Shown here: piece by piece, positions 26,864-36,093 of the stretch
How positions within the stretch are numbered: the stretch's first letter is position 1
How the letters are laid out: every line of letters begins with the position of its first letter
Source of the DNA: JAPPHA01 sp964291635
GTDB taxonomy: Bacteria; Pseudomonadota; Alphaproteobacteria; Rhodobacterales; Rhodobacteraceae
Direction: 5' to 3'
Assembly: GCA_964291635.2 (NCBI GenBank)
Contig: OZ219907.1
Coordinates: forward strand, 62,001-126,000
Length of the DNA: 64,000 nucleotides
The notes under the pieces: model-generated
Databases searched by the model: none
What the model saw: the letters and a program-made list of their open reading frames with translations, nothing else
Told to the model about the DNA's origin: nothing
Made by a program: the position numbers and the translations under genes

Positions 26864-27700
26864 ATGTCCAAGCCAAACACTGAGCCATGCATCATATGCG
26901 TTGCGATCACGGGGTCGTTGCCGACCAAGGAAAACAATCCTGCAGTACCGATTTCGATCGACGAACAAGTCGAGAGCTGTCAGCAGTCGTTCGAGGCCGG
27001 TGCGACCATAGCTCACTGTCATGTTCGAAATGATGACCAGTCTCCGACGTCCGATCCCGACAGGTTCATGCGCCTCAAGGAGAACCTCGAAAGGCATTGT
27101 CCAGACATGATCATCCAGTTCTCGACCGGCGGGCGAAGCGGCACCGGCCGGGAGCGTGGCGGGATGTTGCCCCTTCGCCCGCATATGGCATCGCTTTCCG
27201 TCGGGTCATGCAACTTTCCGACGAGGATCTACGAAAACAGCCCTGAACTCGTTGACTGGCTGGCGGAGGAAATGAGGCGTTATGGCGTCCGGCCGGAAGT
27301 CGAAGCTTTCGACCTCGGCCACGTCTTCCAGGCCGCGACGATGGTTGACGACGGACGGTTGCCTTCTAACATCCACATCCAGTTCGTCATGGGGGTCAAG
27401 AATGCGATGCCCGTCGACCTGGAAGCTTTCGGCTTTTTTGTCAGAACCCGTGAGCGGTTGCTGCCCGGAGCGACGTGGTGTGCTGCGGGAATCGGGGCCG
27501 GCCAGATCGTCGTCAACGAGTGGTGCATTCGGGAGGGCGGACATGTCCGGACTGGTCTGGAGGACAACGTCAGGCTGGACCGTACGACCTTGGCACCTTC
27601 CAACGCCGCACTCGTTGAACGTGCCGCGGAACTCTGTGAACGGTTCGACCGTCCAGTTGCAACGGCAGGTGAGGCCCGAAGCATCCTGGGGTTGGAATGA
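26864..27700 (+). CDS. BKACE (DUF849) beta-keto acid cleavage enzyme
   Basis: A 278-residue TIM-barrel protein of the BKACE/Kce family. The zinc ligands are in GATIAHCHVR near the N-terminus; other family blocks are MIIQFSTGGRSG and EAFDLGHVFQAATMV. These enzymes condense a beta-keto acid with acetyl-CoA and split it into acetoacetate and a new acyl-CoA. The substrate differs between subfamilies and cannot be read here. The start is the ATG at 26864 with GGGAG upstream. It lies 195 bp after ligI on the same strand, so a role near the aromatic pathway is possible. Confidence 0.85.
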   Translation: MSKPNTEPCIICVAITGSLPTKENNPAVPISIDEQVESCQQSFEAGATIAHCHVRNDDQSPTSDPDRFMRLKENLERHCPDMIIQFSTGGRSGTGRERGGMLPLRPHMASLSVGSCNFPTRIYENSPELVDWLAEEMRRYGVRPEVEAFDLGHVFQAATMVDDGRLPSNIHIQFVMGVKNAMPVDLEAFGFFVRTRERLLPGATWCAAGIGAGQIVVNEWCIREGGHVRTGLEDNVRLDRTTLAPSNAALVERAAELCERFDRPVATAGEARSILGLE

Positions 27701-27887
27701 AGCTCCAGCTTTGTCAACATAGGCATACCAGGCAATGGATTCCGCAATCTGACAGTTGCATTCTCGGAGAGTGCAACTGGCATTCGCTGCACAGGTGGCC
27801 GCCAGGTGGCCCAGATTGAGGGCTGCGACTGGGGATTCGGGAGACGACAGCGTGCGGTAGGGTAATCGACTGTGGCTTGACTTCGGA

Positions 27888-29105
27888 TTGAGCCTGGGCG
27901 TTGCGGGGATTGGCGCTGGCGCAAGCCTCCTGACCGACTCTGCCTCGACCGGATTTGTCACCGAGTTTTTCCTGCTTCTTGTCGTTGCGCTCGCGGCCGA
28001 AATCCGGGGCCTTCCCCCGGAGATTGCGGAACGTGAGGGAGCGGGGCTGCGCTCATCACTGGTTGAAAAAAAGGAAGAGTCTGCCCGCAAGCTGCATTAC
28101 AGGCTTCCGTTCGCGACGATCCTCATTCACATCACGACAGGGGCCGCATTACCCAATGCAACGGAGCGGCGGACACACTTGCGCCGTGATTAGACAGCCA
28201 CTGTACGGACAGTTTTCGCGCTCCTGCGGTTCTCGATGCGATCAGGGGGACATTTGCCGACGGAAAGCGAGGACAGCCGAATTCCAGGTTGCCGCCGACG
28301 AACGATACTTTCAAGCCAGGATCGTCGCGCTTCCCAAGGCCTTCGGGCGTTGCGGTCACCGCAGGTCGGTCATGCAGTTTCAAGACCGAACCGCCAAATG
28401 TGCGTCTGACGTCATGCGCACGGATTTAGTCGCCAACGCCAGTCACGAGTTGAGAACACTCCTCGCATCTGTTCTTGGCTACGTCGAGACATCGAGGTCA
28501 GGCGCCCAAGAGATCCGGAAGTTCGGGACGAGTTCTTGGGGATCATTCACGAACAAAGCCTCGGGATGCAACGCCTGGTCGACGATCTCATGTCATTGAG
28601 CCGAATTGAACTTGACGAACACCTGTCTCCCGATAAACGTTGCGATGCCCTGGAGGCGGTCGGGCAGGTTACTGATGCCCTGACACCAATCGCGGAAACC
28701 AACGAGGCCAGCCTGGTCAATCGGCTGCCGGAAGGCGCAGGTCTCGAAATGCTACGCGACGCGGACCGATTGTCGCAAGTTTTCACCAATCTTATTGAAA
28801 ATGCCATCAGGCATGGCGGCGACGACATTGAAATCACGGTCGCGGAAAGTGATCCGCGATTCCCCGACATGTTCGGGATCGTCGCCAGTGATTCCGGTCC
28901 CGGGATTGCCCGGAAGCACATTCCACGCCTGACCGAGCGGTTTTACAGGGTTGATGCGGCAAGGAGCCGCGAGAAGGGAGGCACGTGACTTGGCCTGGCA
29001 ATAGCCAAGCAAGTGCTCAATCGCCACCACGGAAAACTGGAAATCAACTCGACACCTGGAGGTGGCGGTCGTTTTGCGGTCTGGCTTCGCAGCCCGGAAA
29101 ACGGA
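27888..29105 (+). pseudogene. PhoR-like sensor histidine kinase, multiply frameshifted
   Basis: Pieces in different frames line up as one kinase. An N-terminal hydrophobic part (VTEFFLLLVVALAAEIRGLPPE) is followed after a broken PAS-like region by the H-box LVANASHELRTLLASVLGYVE. Another frame continues IIHEQSLGMQRLVDDLMSLSRIELDEHL, then the N-box TNLIENAIRHGGD and GPGIARKHIPRLTERFYRVDAARSREKGG. A third frame gives LAIAKQVLNRHHGKLEINSTPGGGGRFAVWL. At least two frameshifts and a stop separate the parts. No response regulator or pst genes are nearby. It cannot make a full kinase. Confidence 0.82.
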
Positions 29106-29242
29106 ACCGGTGTCGGTGCCCCCGGCGGCATGATCCCCGCTGTTTCTTCCGGCGCGCCGGAGGGCAAACATTCGGGTACGCTGAAGCTCACGCGGTTACA
29201 GACGGCTATCGGGAATCCTCCACATCCGGCGGCCGTTTCCGG

Positions 29243-29989
29243 CTACAATCGGCCACCGACCCGTGCACTCGCCTCGATCAACAGGCCTTTCGCGGCGTTG
29301 AGGAAATCCTGGTTGAACCGGCTCAGCATCCCGAAAACCGAAATCGTCAGCCTGGTCTTTCCTTTGCCGTCCTTGACTGGAACTGCCAGCGCCGCAATGT
29401 CGGGCTCATTCTCGCCAAGGTTCAGGGCGAAGCCCTGCCGAAGAATTGTCTTCAGGTCTTCCTCAAGGGGTTCCAGGTCAACGGGTACAGGCCTGGCGCC
29501 CGCGATCGTTGTCACCGTGAGGCGAGCGCGGCGTTCGTCGGGGGTCATCTGGGAAAGCCAAAGCTTGCCCTGTGCGGTCGTGTGCAACGGAAGTAATGTC
29601 CCCACGCTGACATTCACGGAAATCGGTCGCGAGGAATTGGCGACCGCCACACATGTCGGACCGAATCGAGTCAACCGGCACGCCATGACCGACTCGTTGA
29701 GCCTGCTGCTCAGCAAGTCTATTTCCGGCTGAACGATGATCGAGAGCGAACCGGATTCCCCCGCGAGCCAACCGAGTTCCTCGATCTTCTGACCCAAGGC
29801 AAAACGGCCGCGCCGGGTGATTCGAAGGGCCCCGGCGTGTTCGAGCGTCATCAGGAACCGATGCGCGGTCGCCTTGCTCATCCCCAGGCGGGCAACCACG
29901 GTCTCCGCCGAGATCTCCTTTCGGTCGGCCGTAAACAGCGAGAGGATTCCGAATCCTTTCAGAACCGAATGGTTGAGAGGCGTGCTCAT
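29243..29989 (-). CDS. IclR-family transcriptional regulator
   Basis: A 248-residue protein with an N-terminal winged helix-turn-helix (ISAETVVARLGMSKATAHRFLMTLEHAG) and a C-terminal ligand-binding domain (LPLHTTAQGKLWLSQM, EPDIAALAVPV). IclR proteins sense small organic acids or aromatics. It is divergent from the thiamine-diphosphate enzyme and TRAP genes, with a 344-bp gap, so it is their likely regulator. A 12-bp palindrome at 30078-30089 is a possible operator. Confidence 0.9.
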   Translation of the reverse strand: MSTPLNHSVLKGFGILSLFTADRKEISAETVVARLGMSKATAHRFLMTLEHAGALRITRRGRFALGQKIEELGWLAGESGSLSIIVQPEIDLLSSRLNESVMACRLTRFGPTCVAVANSSRPISVNVSVGTLLPLHTTAQGKLWLSQMTPDERRARLTVTTIAGARPVPVDLEPLEEDLKTILRQGFALNLGENEPDIAALAVPVKDGKGKTRLTISVFGMLSRFNQDFLNAAKGLLIEASARVGGRL

Positions 29990-30077
29990 TCAAATAACCG
30001 GGATTCCAAACGGCCAACCGTTCTTTTGTTCGGACGTCAACGGCCTTGACAAGAATCAACGTAACATTCAAAATAAG

Positions 30078-30089
30078 AGATTGCAATCT
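30078..30089. promoter_or_regulatory. 12-bp palindrome AGATTGCAATCT, possible IclR operator
   Basis: A perfect palindrome in the AT-rich part of the 344-bp gap (29990-30333) between the IclR gene and the divergent thiamine-diphosphate enzyme. Nothing else stands out in the gap. The link to IclR is by position only. Confidence 0.4.
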
Positions 30090-30333
30090 TGCATACTGAG
30101 AAATTGCGCCATGGCAAGCTAGGAACCTCTGATTTGCGACGAATCAAGCGCCACCGTTTCTGGGTTTTCCTTCGAACCGAACTCACCGTTCCGTGATGAA
30201 CACCGGATGAACTTTGGCGGAACCACCGCGGACGGATACGACCGCGCCGAAGAATCGGCGGCATTCGGCGAATTCACTGAGCCGAGCCGGGTTATGGTCG
30301 TCAACCCCGGCCAGCACGATCCGATCTGAGCCC

Positions 30334-32061
30334 GTGCCCGGGGCCAATGAAGGGGCGGTGACCTTGTCGGCTGGCGGTGCGCTGTTCGGCAAGCTCAAGG
30401 CCCTTGGTGCCGACTTCGTCTTCGCCAATTCAGGTACCGATTTCCCACCGATAATCGAAGGATTGATCGATGCCCGGAACCGGGGGATCGATCTGCCAAA
30501 AGCGGTGACAGTACCGCACGAACATGTCGCGCTCGGAATGGCTCACGGATTCTACCTGATGTCGGGCCGTCCACAGGCAGTGATGCTGCATACGAACGTC
30601 GGGCTGTCGAACGGTGCGACAGGGGCCATAAACGCCGCCTGCGACCAGGTTCCCATGTTTCTGATGTCCGGGCGAACTCCCGTCATGGAAGGTGGCCGGT
30701 TCGGGGCACGGACAGTGCCAATCGGCTGGGGACAGGAGATGTATGACCAGTCTGCGCTGGTTCGGGAGGCGTGCAAGTGGGACTACGAACTGCGGTTTCC
30801 GGACCAGGTTCCGGATGTGCTTGACCGGGGTTGGGCCATCGCGAACTCGACGCCGAAGGGCCCGGTCTACCTGAGCCTGCCGAGAGAGGTTCTGTGCGCG
30901 CCATGCCTGAATGACAGGATTGACAAGCCGTCCCGCATGGCGCCGGCACTTTTCGATCCATGTCATGATGCCCTTGAAACCGCTGCCGGCTTGTTGGCGA
31001 GCGCCAAGAGACCGTTGATCATTGCCCAGAGGGGTGCCGGTACCGCCGAGGTTTTCGAGGCGCTGACGGATTTCGCAGAACGTTGGGCCATTCCGGTGTC
31101 CCACTATTGGGCCAACCAGATAGCGGTTCGCATGTCGAGTCCGGTTCACGTCAGTTGGAACCCCGACGAGTTCCTCGCCGATGCAGACGTCGTCCTCGTC
31201 ATCAATGCCCTGGCACCCTGGTGGCCGGACCGCGTGTCGCCGAACGAAGACGCACGTGTCATCCAGCTTGGGCCTGATCCGCTCTTTGCCCGGTCGTCGC
31301 CGATGCGGTGTTTTCGCTCCGACGTGACGTTGACGGGAGAAACCGCCGTGGCGCTGCGACGACTGATGGAAGCAGTCGACAAGCGAATGCCAGACAGTCG
31401 ATCCATCGAGGCTCGGCGAGCGAAAGTCACCCGGATTTCCGAATCCGAACGAAACAGGATCAGGGATACGGCTCGGGGCGGGTGCAGGAGCCCGATGTCC
31501 AAGGATTGGGTGAGCCACTGTCTCGGCAAGGCAAGCAAGGGCCTCCCGGCCAGTATATTCCATGAACTCGGATGCCCGTTACCCCCCCTCGAACTCGACG
31601 ATCACCTAAGTTACTTTCAGGAACCGCACTCTGGCGGGCTTGGCTGGGGCCTCCCTGCGGCCATGGGCGCGAAACTTGCCAGCCCGGACCGTCTGGTCAT
31701 CGCCACGGTCGGTGACGGAAGCTACATGTTCGCCAGTCCGACTGCTTGCCATCAGGTTTGCGAAGCGCTTGAATTGCCGGTTGTGACCCTGGTCTTGAAC
31801 AACGAGGAATGGGCCGCAGTCCGCCATTCCGTTGAGGGCCTGTACAAGGGGGGACTCGCATCCAGGTCCAACGATGTTCCATTGACCTCGCTCCGCCCGA
31901 GCCCGGACTTTTGCAAGATTGCCGAAGCAAGCCGGGCCTACACGGAAACAGTCGTCGATGGCGAAGAGCTTCCCGCCGCGCTTGATCGGGCGATCAGGGT
32001 GGCGACGGAAGAAAGACGGCAATGTCTTCTGAACATTGCGATTGAACGAACCAGCCCGTAA
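30334..32061 (+). CDS. Thiamine-diphosphate-dependent enzyme (acetolactate synthase/benzoylformate decarboxylase-like)
   Basis: About 575 residues with the three-domain TPP decarboxylase plan. The Pyr domain has the catalytic-type Glu in VPHEHVALGMAHG, and the PP domain has the TPP/Mg motif GDGSYMF...LNNEEW. The centre is a transhydrogenase-like domain (AKRPLIIAQRGAGTAEVFEAL). It could decarboxylate a 2-oxo acid or join acyl units. The GTG at 30334 is chosen because the 40 residues upstream in the frame look non-coding; a GTG at 30358 also fits. It is followed 40 bp later by a TRAP transporter, so it probably processes the imported acid. Confidence 0.83.
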   Translation: MPGANEGAVTLSAGGALFGKLKALGADFVFANSGTDFPPIIEGLIDARNRGIDLPKAVTVPHEHVALGMAHGFYLMSGRPQAVMLHTNVGLSNGATGAINAACDQVPMFLMSGRTPVMEGGRFGARTVPIGWGQEMYDQSALVREACKWDYELRFPDQVPDVLDRGWAIANSTPKGPVYLSLPREVLCAPCLNDRIDKPSRMAPALFDPCHDALETAAGLLASAKRPLIIAQRGAGTAEVFEALTDFAERWAIPVSHYWANQIAVRMSSPVHVSWNPDEFLADADVVLVINALAPWWPDRVSPNEDARVIQLGPDPLFARSSPMRCFRSDVTLTGETAVALRRLMEAVDKRMPDSRSIEARRAKVTRISESERNRIRDTARGGCRSPMSKDWVSHCLGKASKGLPASIFHELGCPLPPLELDDHLSYFQEPHSGGLGWGLPAAMGAKLASPDRLVIATVGDGSYMFASPTACHQVCEALELPVVTLVLNNEEWAAVRHSVEGLYKGGLASRSNDVPLTSLRPSPDFCKIAEASRAYTETVVDGEELPAALDRAIRVATEERRQCLLNIAIERTSP

Positions 32062-32101
32062 CATTCATGGGCGCAAATACGAAAACCAGAAGGAGGATTC
32101 C

Positions 32102-33088
32102 ATGTCTGTCGTGAAAACAGTGTTGGGCAGCGCAGCTGCTTTGGTGGTCGCCGCAATGGCGCAGGCCGATGAACTGAAACTCGCGCATTTCGCGTCAACC
32201 AAGTACCATTTGCATGTCGAGAGGTTCGTGCCCCTTGCGGAGATGCTGGCTGAGGCCACCGGTGGCGAAACTACGATCCGCATTTATCCCGGTGGCGAGC
32301 TGGGAGCCGGACCGGTCAAGCAATATGATCGCGTCATTGATGGCGTTGCCGACATTGTCTATGCGCTTCCGGGATACACGGCCTCGCAATTCAAGAAGAC
32401 GCTGCTCGTCGAACTCCCCGGAATCGTCGCGGGAGGCACGAACAAGACCGAGGCCGTCTGGAATAATATCGAGATGCTTGACGAAGAGTTCCGGAGAACC
32501 AAGCTTCTCGGCCTGTGGACGTCGGGCGATGCGGTCCTGCTCATGGCCGAAAAGAGAATCGAGAAACTCTCCGATCTGGAAGGCCTGAAAATCCGCGTCC
32601 CGTCGAAAAACACGGGTCGGTTAATCGAGGCGTGGGGTGCGACGGCCGTGTCGATGCCGATTACCCAGGTTTATCAGTCGATGGAAACGGGGGTTGTCGA
32701 CGGAACCCTTGTTGATACATCCGTCCTGACCAGCTTCAAGCTGGGTGAAGTGACGAATCACATTACCACCGGCATGAACGCGACGAACTCGATGTTCATG
32801 CTGGTCATGAACCGCGACAGTTGGGACAGCCTTGACGGCGAGACGCAGGACAAGCTGACCGGGTTGACCGGTGCTGCAATGTCCGAGGGTGGGCGCGTTA
32901 CGATGACGAACGCGTCTGACAAGGCCTTGGAAAAGTGGTTGGCCGAAGGTGGAGAGCTGATCGAGCTTTCGCCCGAAGCGGCAGCGGAATTCGATGCAGC
33001 CAGCGCCGACCTTGCGGCTTCCGTGATTGCGGAACTGGACGGCGAAGGCATTGACGCATCGGGATGGGCTGCTGCACTCAGGAACTGA
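32102..33088 (+). CDS. TRAP transporter substrate-binding protein (DctP family)
   Basis: A 328-residue periplasmic protein with an 18-residue signal peptide (TVLGSAAALVVAAMAQA) before DELKLAHFAS. DctP features are HLHVERFVPLAEMLAEATGG, GLKIRVPSKNTGRLIEAWGA (the Arg normally contacts the substrate carboxylate) and ITQVYQSMETGVVDGTL. The ATG at 32102 has AGAAGGAGG upstream. It delivers an organic acid to the DctQM membrane pair. The substrate is unknown, probably an aromatic or oxo acid given the neighbours. Confidence 0.92.
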   Translation: MSVVKTVLGSAAALVVAAMAQADELKLAHFASTKYHLHVERFVPLAEMLAEATGGETTIRIYPGGELGAGPVKQYDRVIDGVADIVYALPGYTASQFKKTLLVELPGIVAGGTNKTEAVWNNIEMLDEEFRRTKLLGLWTSGDAVLLMAEKRIEKLSDLEGLKIRVPSKNTGRLIEAWGATAVSMPITQVYQSMETGVVDGTLVDTSVLTSFKLGEVTNHITTGMNATNSMFMLVMNRDSWDSLDGETQDKLTGLTGAAMSEGGRVTMTNASDKALEKWLAEGGELIELSPEAAAEFDAASADLAASVIAELDGEGIDASGWAAALRN

Positions 33089-33603
33089 TGGCAGACCTTG
33101 TCGATATGCTTAAAGGTGCCAGGGTTGTTCCCGGGCACCTTCTGCGGGGGTTCGCCCATCTGGGCGGTATCGTACTTTTCGTCATCATGTTGCTCGTCAG
33201 CACGACGGTTTTCTATCGTTATGTGCTGAACCAGCCGATTCTAGGTGACCAGGAACTGGTTGAGATCGGGATGTCACTGGTCGTGATGATGGCCATGCCC
33301 TTTGCCGGCCTAAAGGGAGCGCATATCCGGGTAGACATTCTGGACGAGACGATCGGAAAGGCCGGGTGTTTCCTGGGGGACGCGTTCACCAGGGTCGTTT
33401 CATGTTTCGTCCTGTTCCTGTTGATCCGGAAAACCTGGGACAAGACCTGGGACGCCCACAAGTACGGGGATGTGACCAACATGATCGAAATCCCCGTCTG
33501 GATTGCGTACGGGGCAATCACGGCGGGCATGGGTCTGTTTGCCCTGGTTCTCGCCGTTCAACTCATCGAACAACTCCGTGGTGTGATTTCGGGTCATGGG
33601 TGA
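33088..33603 (+). CDS. TRAP transporter small membrane subunit (DctQ)
   Basis: A 171-residue protein with four hydrophobic helices and the DctQ-type segment LGDQELVEIGMSLVVMMAMPFAGLKGAHIRVDIL. It forms the small half of the Na+-driven TRAP permease with DctM. Its ATG overlaps the DctP stop (TGATG), and its own end overlaps the DctM start by eight bases. Confidence 0.9.
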   Translation: MADLVDMLKGARVVPGHLLRGFAHLGGIVLFVIMLLVSTTVFYRYVLNQPILGDQELVEIGMSLVVMMAMPFAGLKGAHIRVDILDETIGKAGCFLGDAFTRVVSCFVLFLLIRKTWDKTWDAHKYGDVTNMIEIPVWIAYGAITAGMGLFALVLAVQLIEQLRGVISGHG

Positions 33604-34897
33604 GACACTCATCGGCGTTGGGGGCATAATTGCCCTCTTCTTCTGCCTTGTTGCCCGAATGCCGGTCGGAATGGCATTGCTTGTCGTCGGGTTCGGGGGA
33701 ATCTGGGTCATCGATGGCCAGCGCGCGGCCATCGCGACCATGTCGTCAGAGACCTATTCGTCGGTTACCGCGTACAGTCTTTCGATCATTCCACTGTTCG
33801 TGCTCATGGGCAACATGGCCGGGGCCGCCGCCTATTCGCAGCGCCTCTACGAGGCCGCCTACGCCTGGATCGGACGATTGCGGGGGGGATTGGCGTCGGC
33901 TACGGTACTGGGCTGTGCGGCCTTCGCGGCCGTATCCGGGTCTTCCGTGGCGACCGCAGTGACGATTGGCAAGGTCGCCCTGCCGCAGATGAAAAGGTTC
34001 GGGTATGCCGACGGACTCGCGACGGGAGCCGTCGCGGCCGGCGGCACCCTCGGCATCCTGATCCCGCCTTCGACCGGCTTCGTGCTTTATGCCATCCTGA
34101 CCGAAACGAGCATAGGCAAACTCTTCATTGCCGGGATCCTGCCCGGCATCATTCTGTCCGTGTTCTTTGTCCTGGTCATCTCCGTCCTCACGATCGTGAA
34201 ACCGTCGGAAGGTCCGGCGGGACCCGGTTCGACCACGTCGCAAAAGCTGTGGTCGACCCTGCGTTCGCTTCCACTTGTCGGTGTCATCCTGGTCTCGATC
34301 GGAGGCATATATCTCGGGGTCTTCACCCCGGTAGAGGCGGCAGGGATCGGCGCCACGCTTGTCAGTGTCATGGCTCTTGGAACCGGGGCCGTTCGTCTGA
34401 ACAGGATTCCTGGTATACTGCTCGAGACGGTCACCATGACCGCGATGCTGTATCTGATCATTATCGGGGCGCATGTGTTCGGACCGTTCCTGGCGCTGAC
34501 GCACATTCCCGAAACGCTGACACTGGGGTTGAAGGAACTCGGGCTGGGACCCTACGCCACGTTGTTCATGATTCTGGTTGGCTACATCATCCTGGGCATG
34601 TTCTTTGACGGGCTCGCGATGCTGGTTGTGACAATGCCGGTCGTGTTCCCGATTATTTCAGGTCTGGGTTTCGATCCCATCTGGTTCGGCGTGATTTGCG
34701 TGATCGTTATCGAAATGGGGCTGATCACGCCGCCCGTGGGCATCAACGTGTACGTGGTCAAGGGAGTCGCGACCGGCGTGCCGATGGGCACGATTTTCCG
34801 CGGTGTCCTGCCGTTCTGGGTCGCCATGGCAGTGTGCCTGGCGCTTCTTGTTCTCTTCCCGGAAATCGCCTTGTTTCTTCCGGACCGGATGCGGTAG
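33596..34897 (+). CDS. TRAP transporter large permease subunit (DctM)
   Basis: A 433-residue membrane protein with about twelve helices. DctM signatures are AAVSGSSVATAVTIGKVALPQMKR (first half) and the GILIPPSTGFVLYAI loop; the second half has EMGLITPPVGINVYVVKGVA. It translocates the substrate handed over by DctP, driven by sodium. Overlaps DctQ by eight bases, so translation is coupled. Confidence 0.94.
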   Translation: MGETLIGVGGIIALFFCLVARMPVGMALLVVGFGGIWVIDGQRAAIATMSSETYSSVTAYSLSIIPLFVLMGNMAGAAAYSQRLYEAAYAWIGRLRGGLASATVLGCAAFAAVSGSSVATAVTIGKVALPQMKRFGYADGLATGAVAAGGTLGILIPPSTGFVLYAILTETSIGKLFIAGILPGIILSVFFVLVISVLTIVKPSEGPAGPGSTTSQKLWSTLRSLPLVGVILVSIGGIYLGVFTPVEAAGIGATLVSVMALGTGAVRLNRIPGILLETVTMTAMLYLIIIGAHVFGPFLALTHIPETLTLGLKELGLGPYATLFMILVGYIILGMFFDGLAMLVVTMPVVFPIISGLGFDPIWFGVICVIVIEMGLITPPVGINVYVVKGVATGVPMGTIFRGVLPFWVAMAVCLALLVLFPEIALFLPDRMR

Positions 34898-34996
34898 GGC
34901 GGTCTGCAAGGAATGGGACCGGACTGCTGCCGGGCGATCTGGCAACGGTGATCGAAACGGCGCCCGGTAACCGGCGCGAGACCTTGGGAGCACGGT

Positions 34997-35857
34997 ATGG
35001 GTAGATTTGTCGTTGGCCCGCACATGCGGCTTCACGAATGGGTGGCAATCGAGAAGGGCTACTTCGACGACGTGGGGCTCGACTGTGTTCTGGAAGACCA
35101 GCTTGTCTCCGCGTCGAACGGCAGACACGACCTTGGCGACAGGGTCGGGGCGTACCAGACCTTTGAAAGAGGCCGCAGTTGCGACGTGAGTTCGGCGTGC
35201 CACTGGACGGTCAATGTCGCGGCCGCATCGGGCCACGGAAAACTGTATGCGGGGGCCTATTCTGTCTCTCCCTGCGGCGTGTTCGTCCCGGAGAACTCTG
35301 GCATCCGGCACCCGGACGACCTTGCGTGCGTCCCGATATCCGTCGGATTCCAGTCGGGCAGCCACTACGCGACGATCCAGGCGCTTGAACCGTTCCTCGA
35401 TCCCGACGAGATCAAGTTGTCGTTTTCGGACGGACTGCTTTTCAAACGGATGGAACGCCTGATCGACGGAAATGTCCCGGCCGCAAGCCTGTTCAGCGGG
35501 CCTTATTATTTCATGGAGCAACTCGGTTTTCGGAAGGTGCTGGATTCGTCGTTCATGATGGCGGCAATGGTCTCCGAAGATGCCGATCCCGAAGATGTCG
35601 AGAAATACTATAACGCGCTGCGCATGGCGCAGACCGACATCGATCTCCGCCCGGAACGATACACGCACTATTATCGCAACGAATTTCCGGAGCAATTCCG
35701 CGACCGGATGGACACGAGGCTGTTTGGCCCGGGCGAGCGAATCGTGTTTGAGCCGTATTCGCGCGACATGTTTGAATCGTCCCGACAGTGGATCGCCGAA
35801 CGCGAGATATTCGAGGAAGGCATCGGTTCGCTGTCCTACGAAGAGGCTGTCGTCTGA
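34997..35857 (+). CDS. Cytosolic periplasmic-binding-protein-like protein (NMT1/THI5-like fold)
   Basis: A 286-residue protein that resembles ABC binding proteins of the NMT1/NrtA type (EWVAIEKGYFDDVGLDCVLED, GIRHPDDLACVPISVGFQSGSHYATIQALEPF) but has no signal peptide and no ABC genes beside it. Cytosolic members of this fold include decarboxylases such as 4,5-dihydroxyphthalate decarboxylase, so it may be an enzyme; this is inference. The ATG at 34997 has GGGAG upstream. It lies 99 bp after DctM and ends the TPP enzyme - TRAP cluster. Confidence 0.7.
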   Translation: MGRFVVGPHMRLHEWVAIEKGYFDDVGLDCVLEDQLVSASNGRHDLGDRVGAYQTFERGRSCDVSSACHWTVNVAAASGHGKLYAGAYSVSPCGVFVPENSGIRHPDDLACVPISVGFQSGSHYATIQALEPFLDPDEIKLSFSDGLLFKRMERLIDGNVPAASLFSGPYYFMEQLGFRKVLDSSFMMAAMVSEDADPEDVEKYYNALRMAQTDIDLRPERYTHYYRNEFPEQFRDRMDTRLFGPGERIVFEPYSRDMFESSRQWIAEREIFEEGIGSLSYEEAVV

Positions 35858-36093
35858 CCGGGTGTTGCGGCACCTCGACGATTGGTGCAGGAGGCGATTT
35901 CCAACTCATTCAGTGGTCCCGTAGAGATTCGTTCTCAACACGCGCCGCGATGATATCTCTGCCCTTTTGACCAGCTCCTGAATCGCCGGCGCCGACCCGG
36001 TTATGCGCCCTATCGCGTGAAGGGTGGCTGGAATTCGGACGGTTCGGCTTGTACTGGGGCAAAACGATCTCGATACGACGTCAGGACTTTGAA

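Noticed and set aside
30430..31563. 377-codon frame antisense to the thiamine-diphosphate enzyme
   Set aside because: No family features, whereas the plus frame contains the TPP motif.
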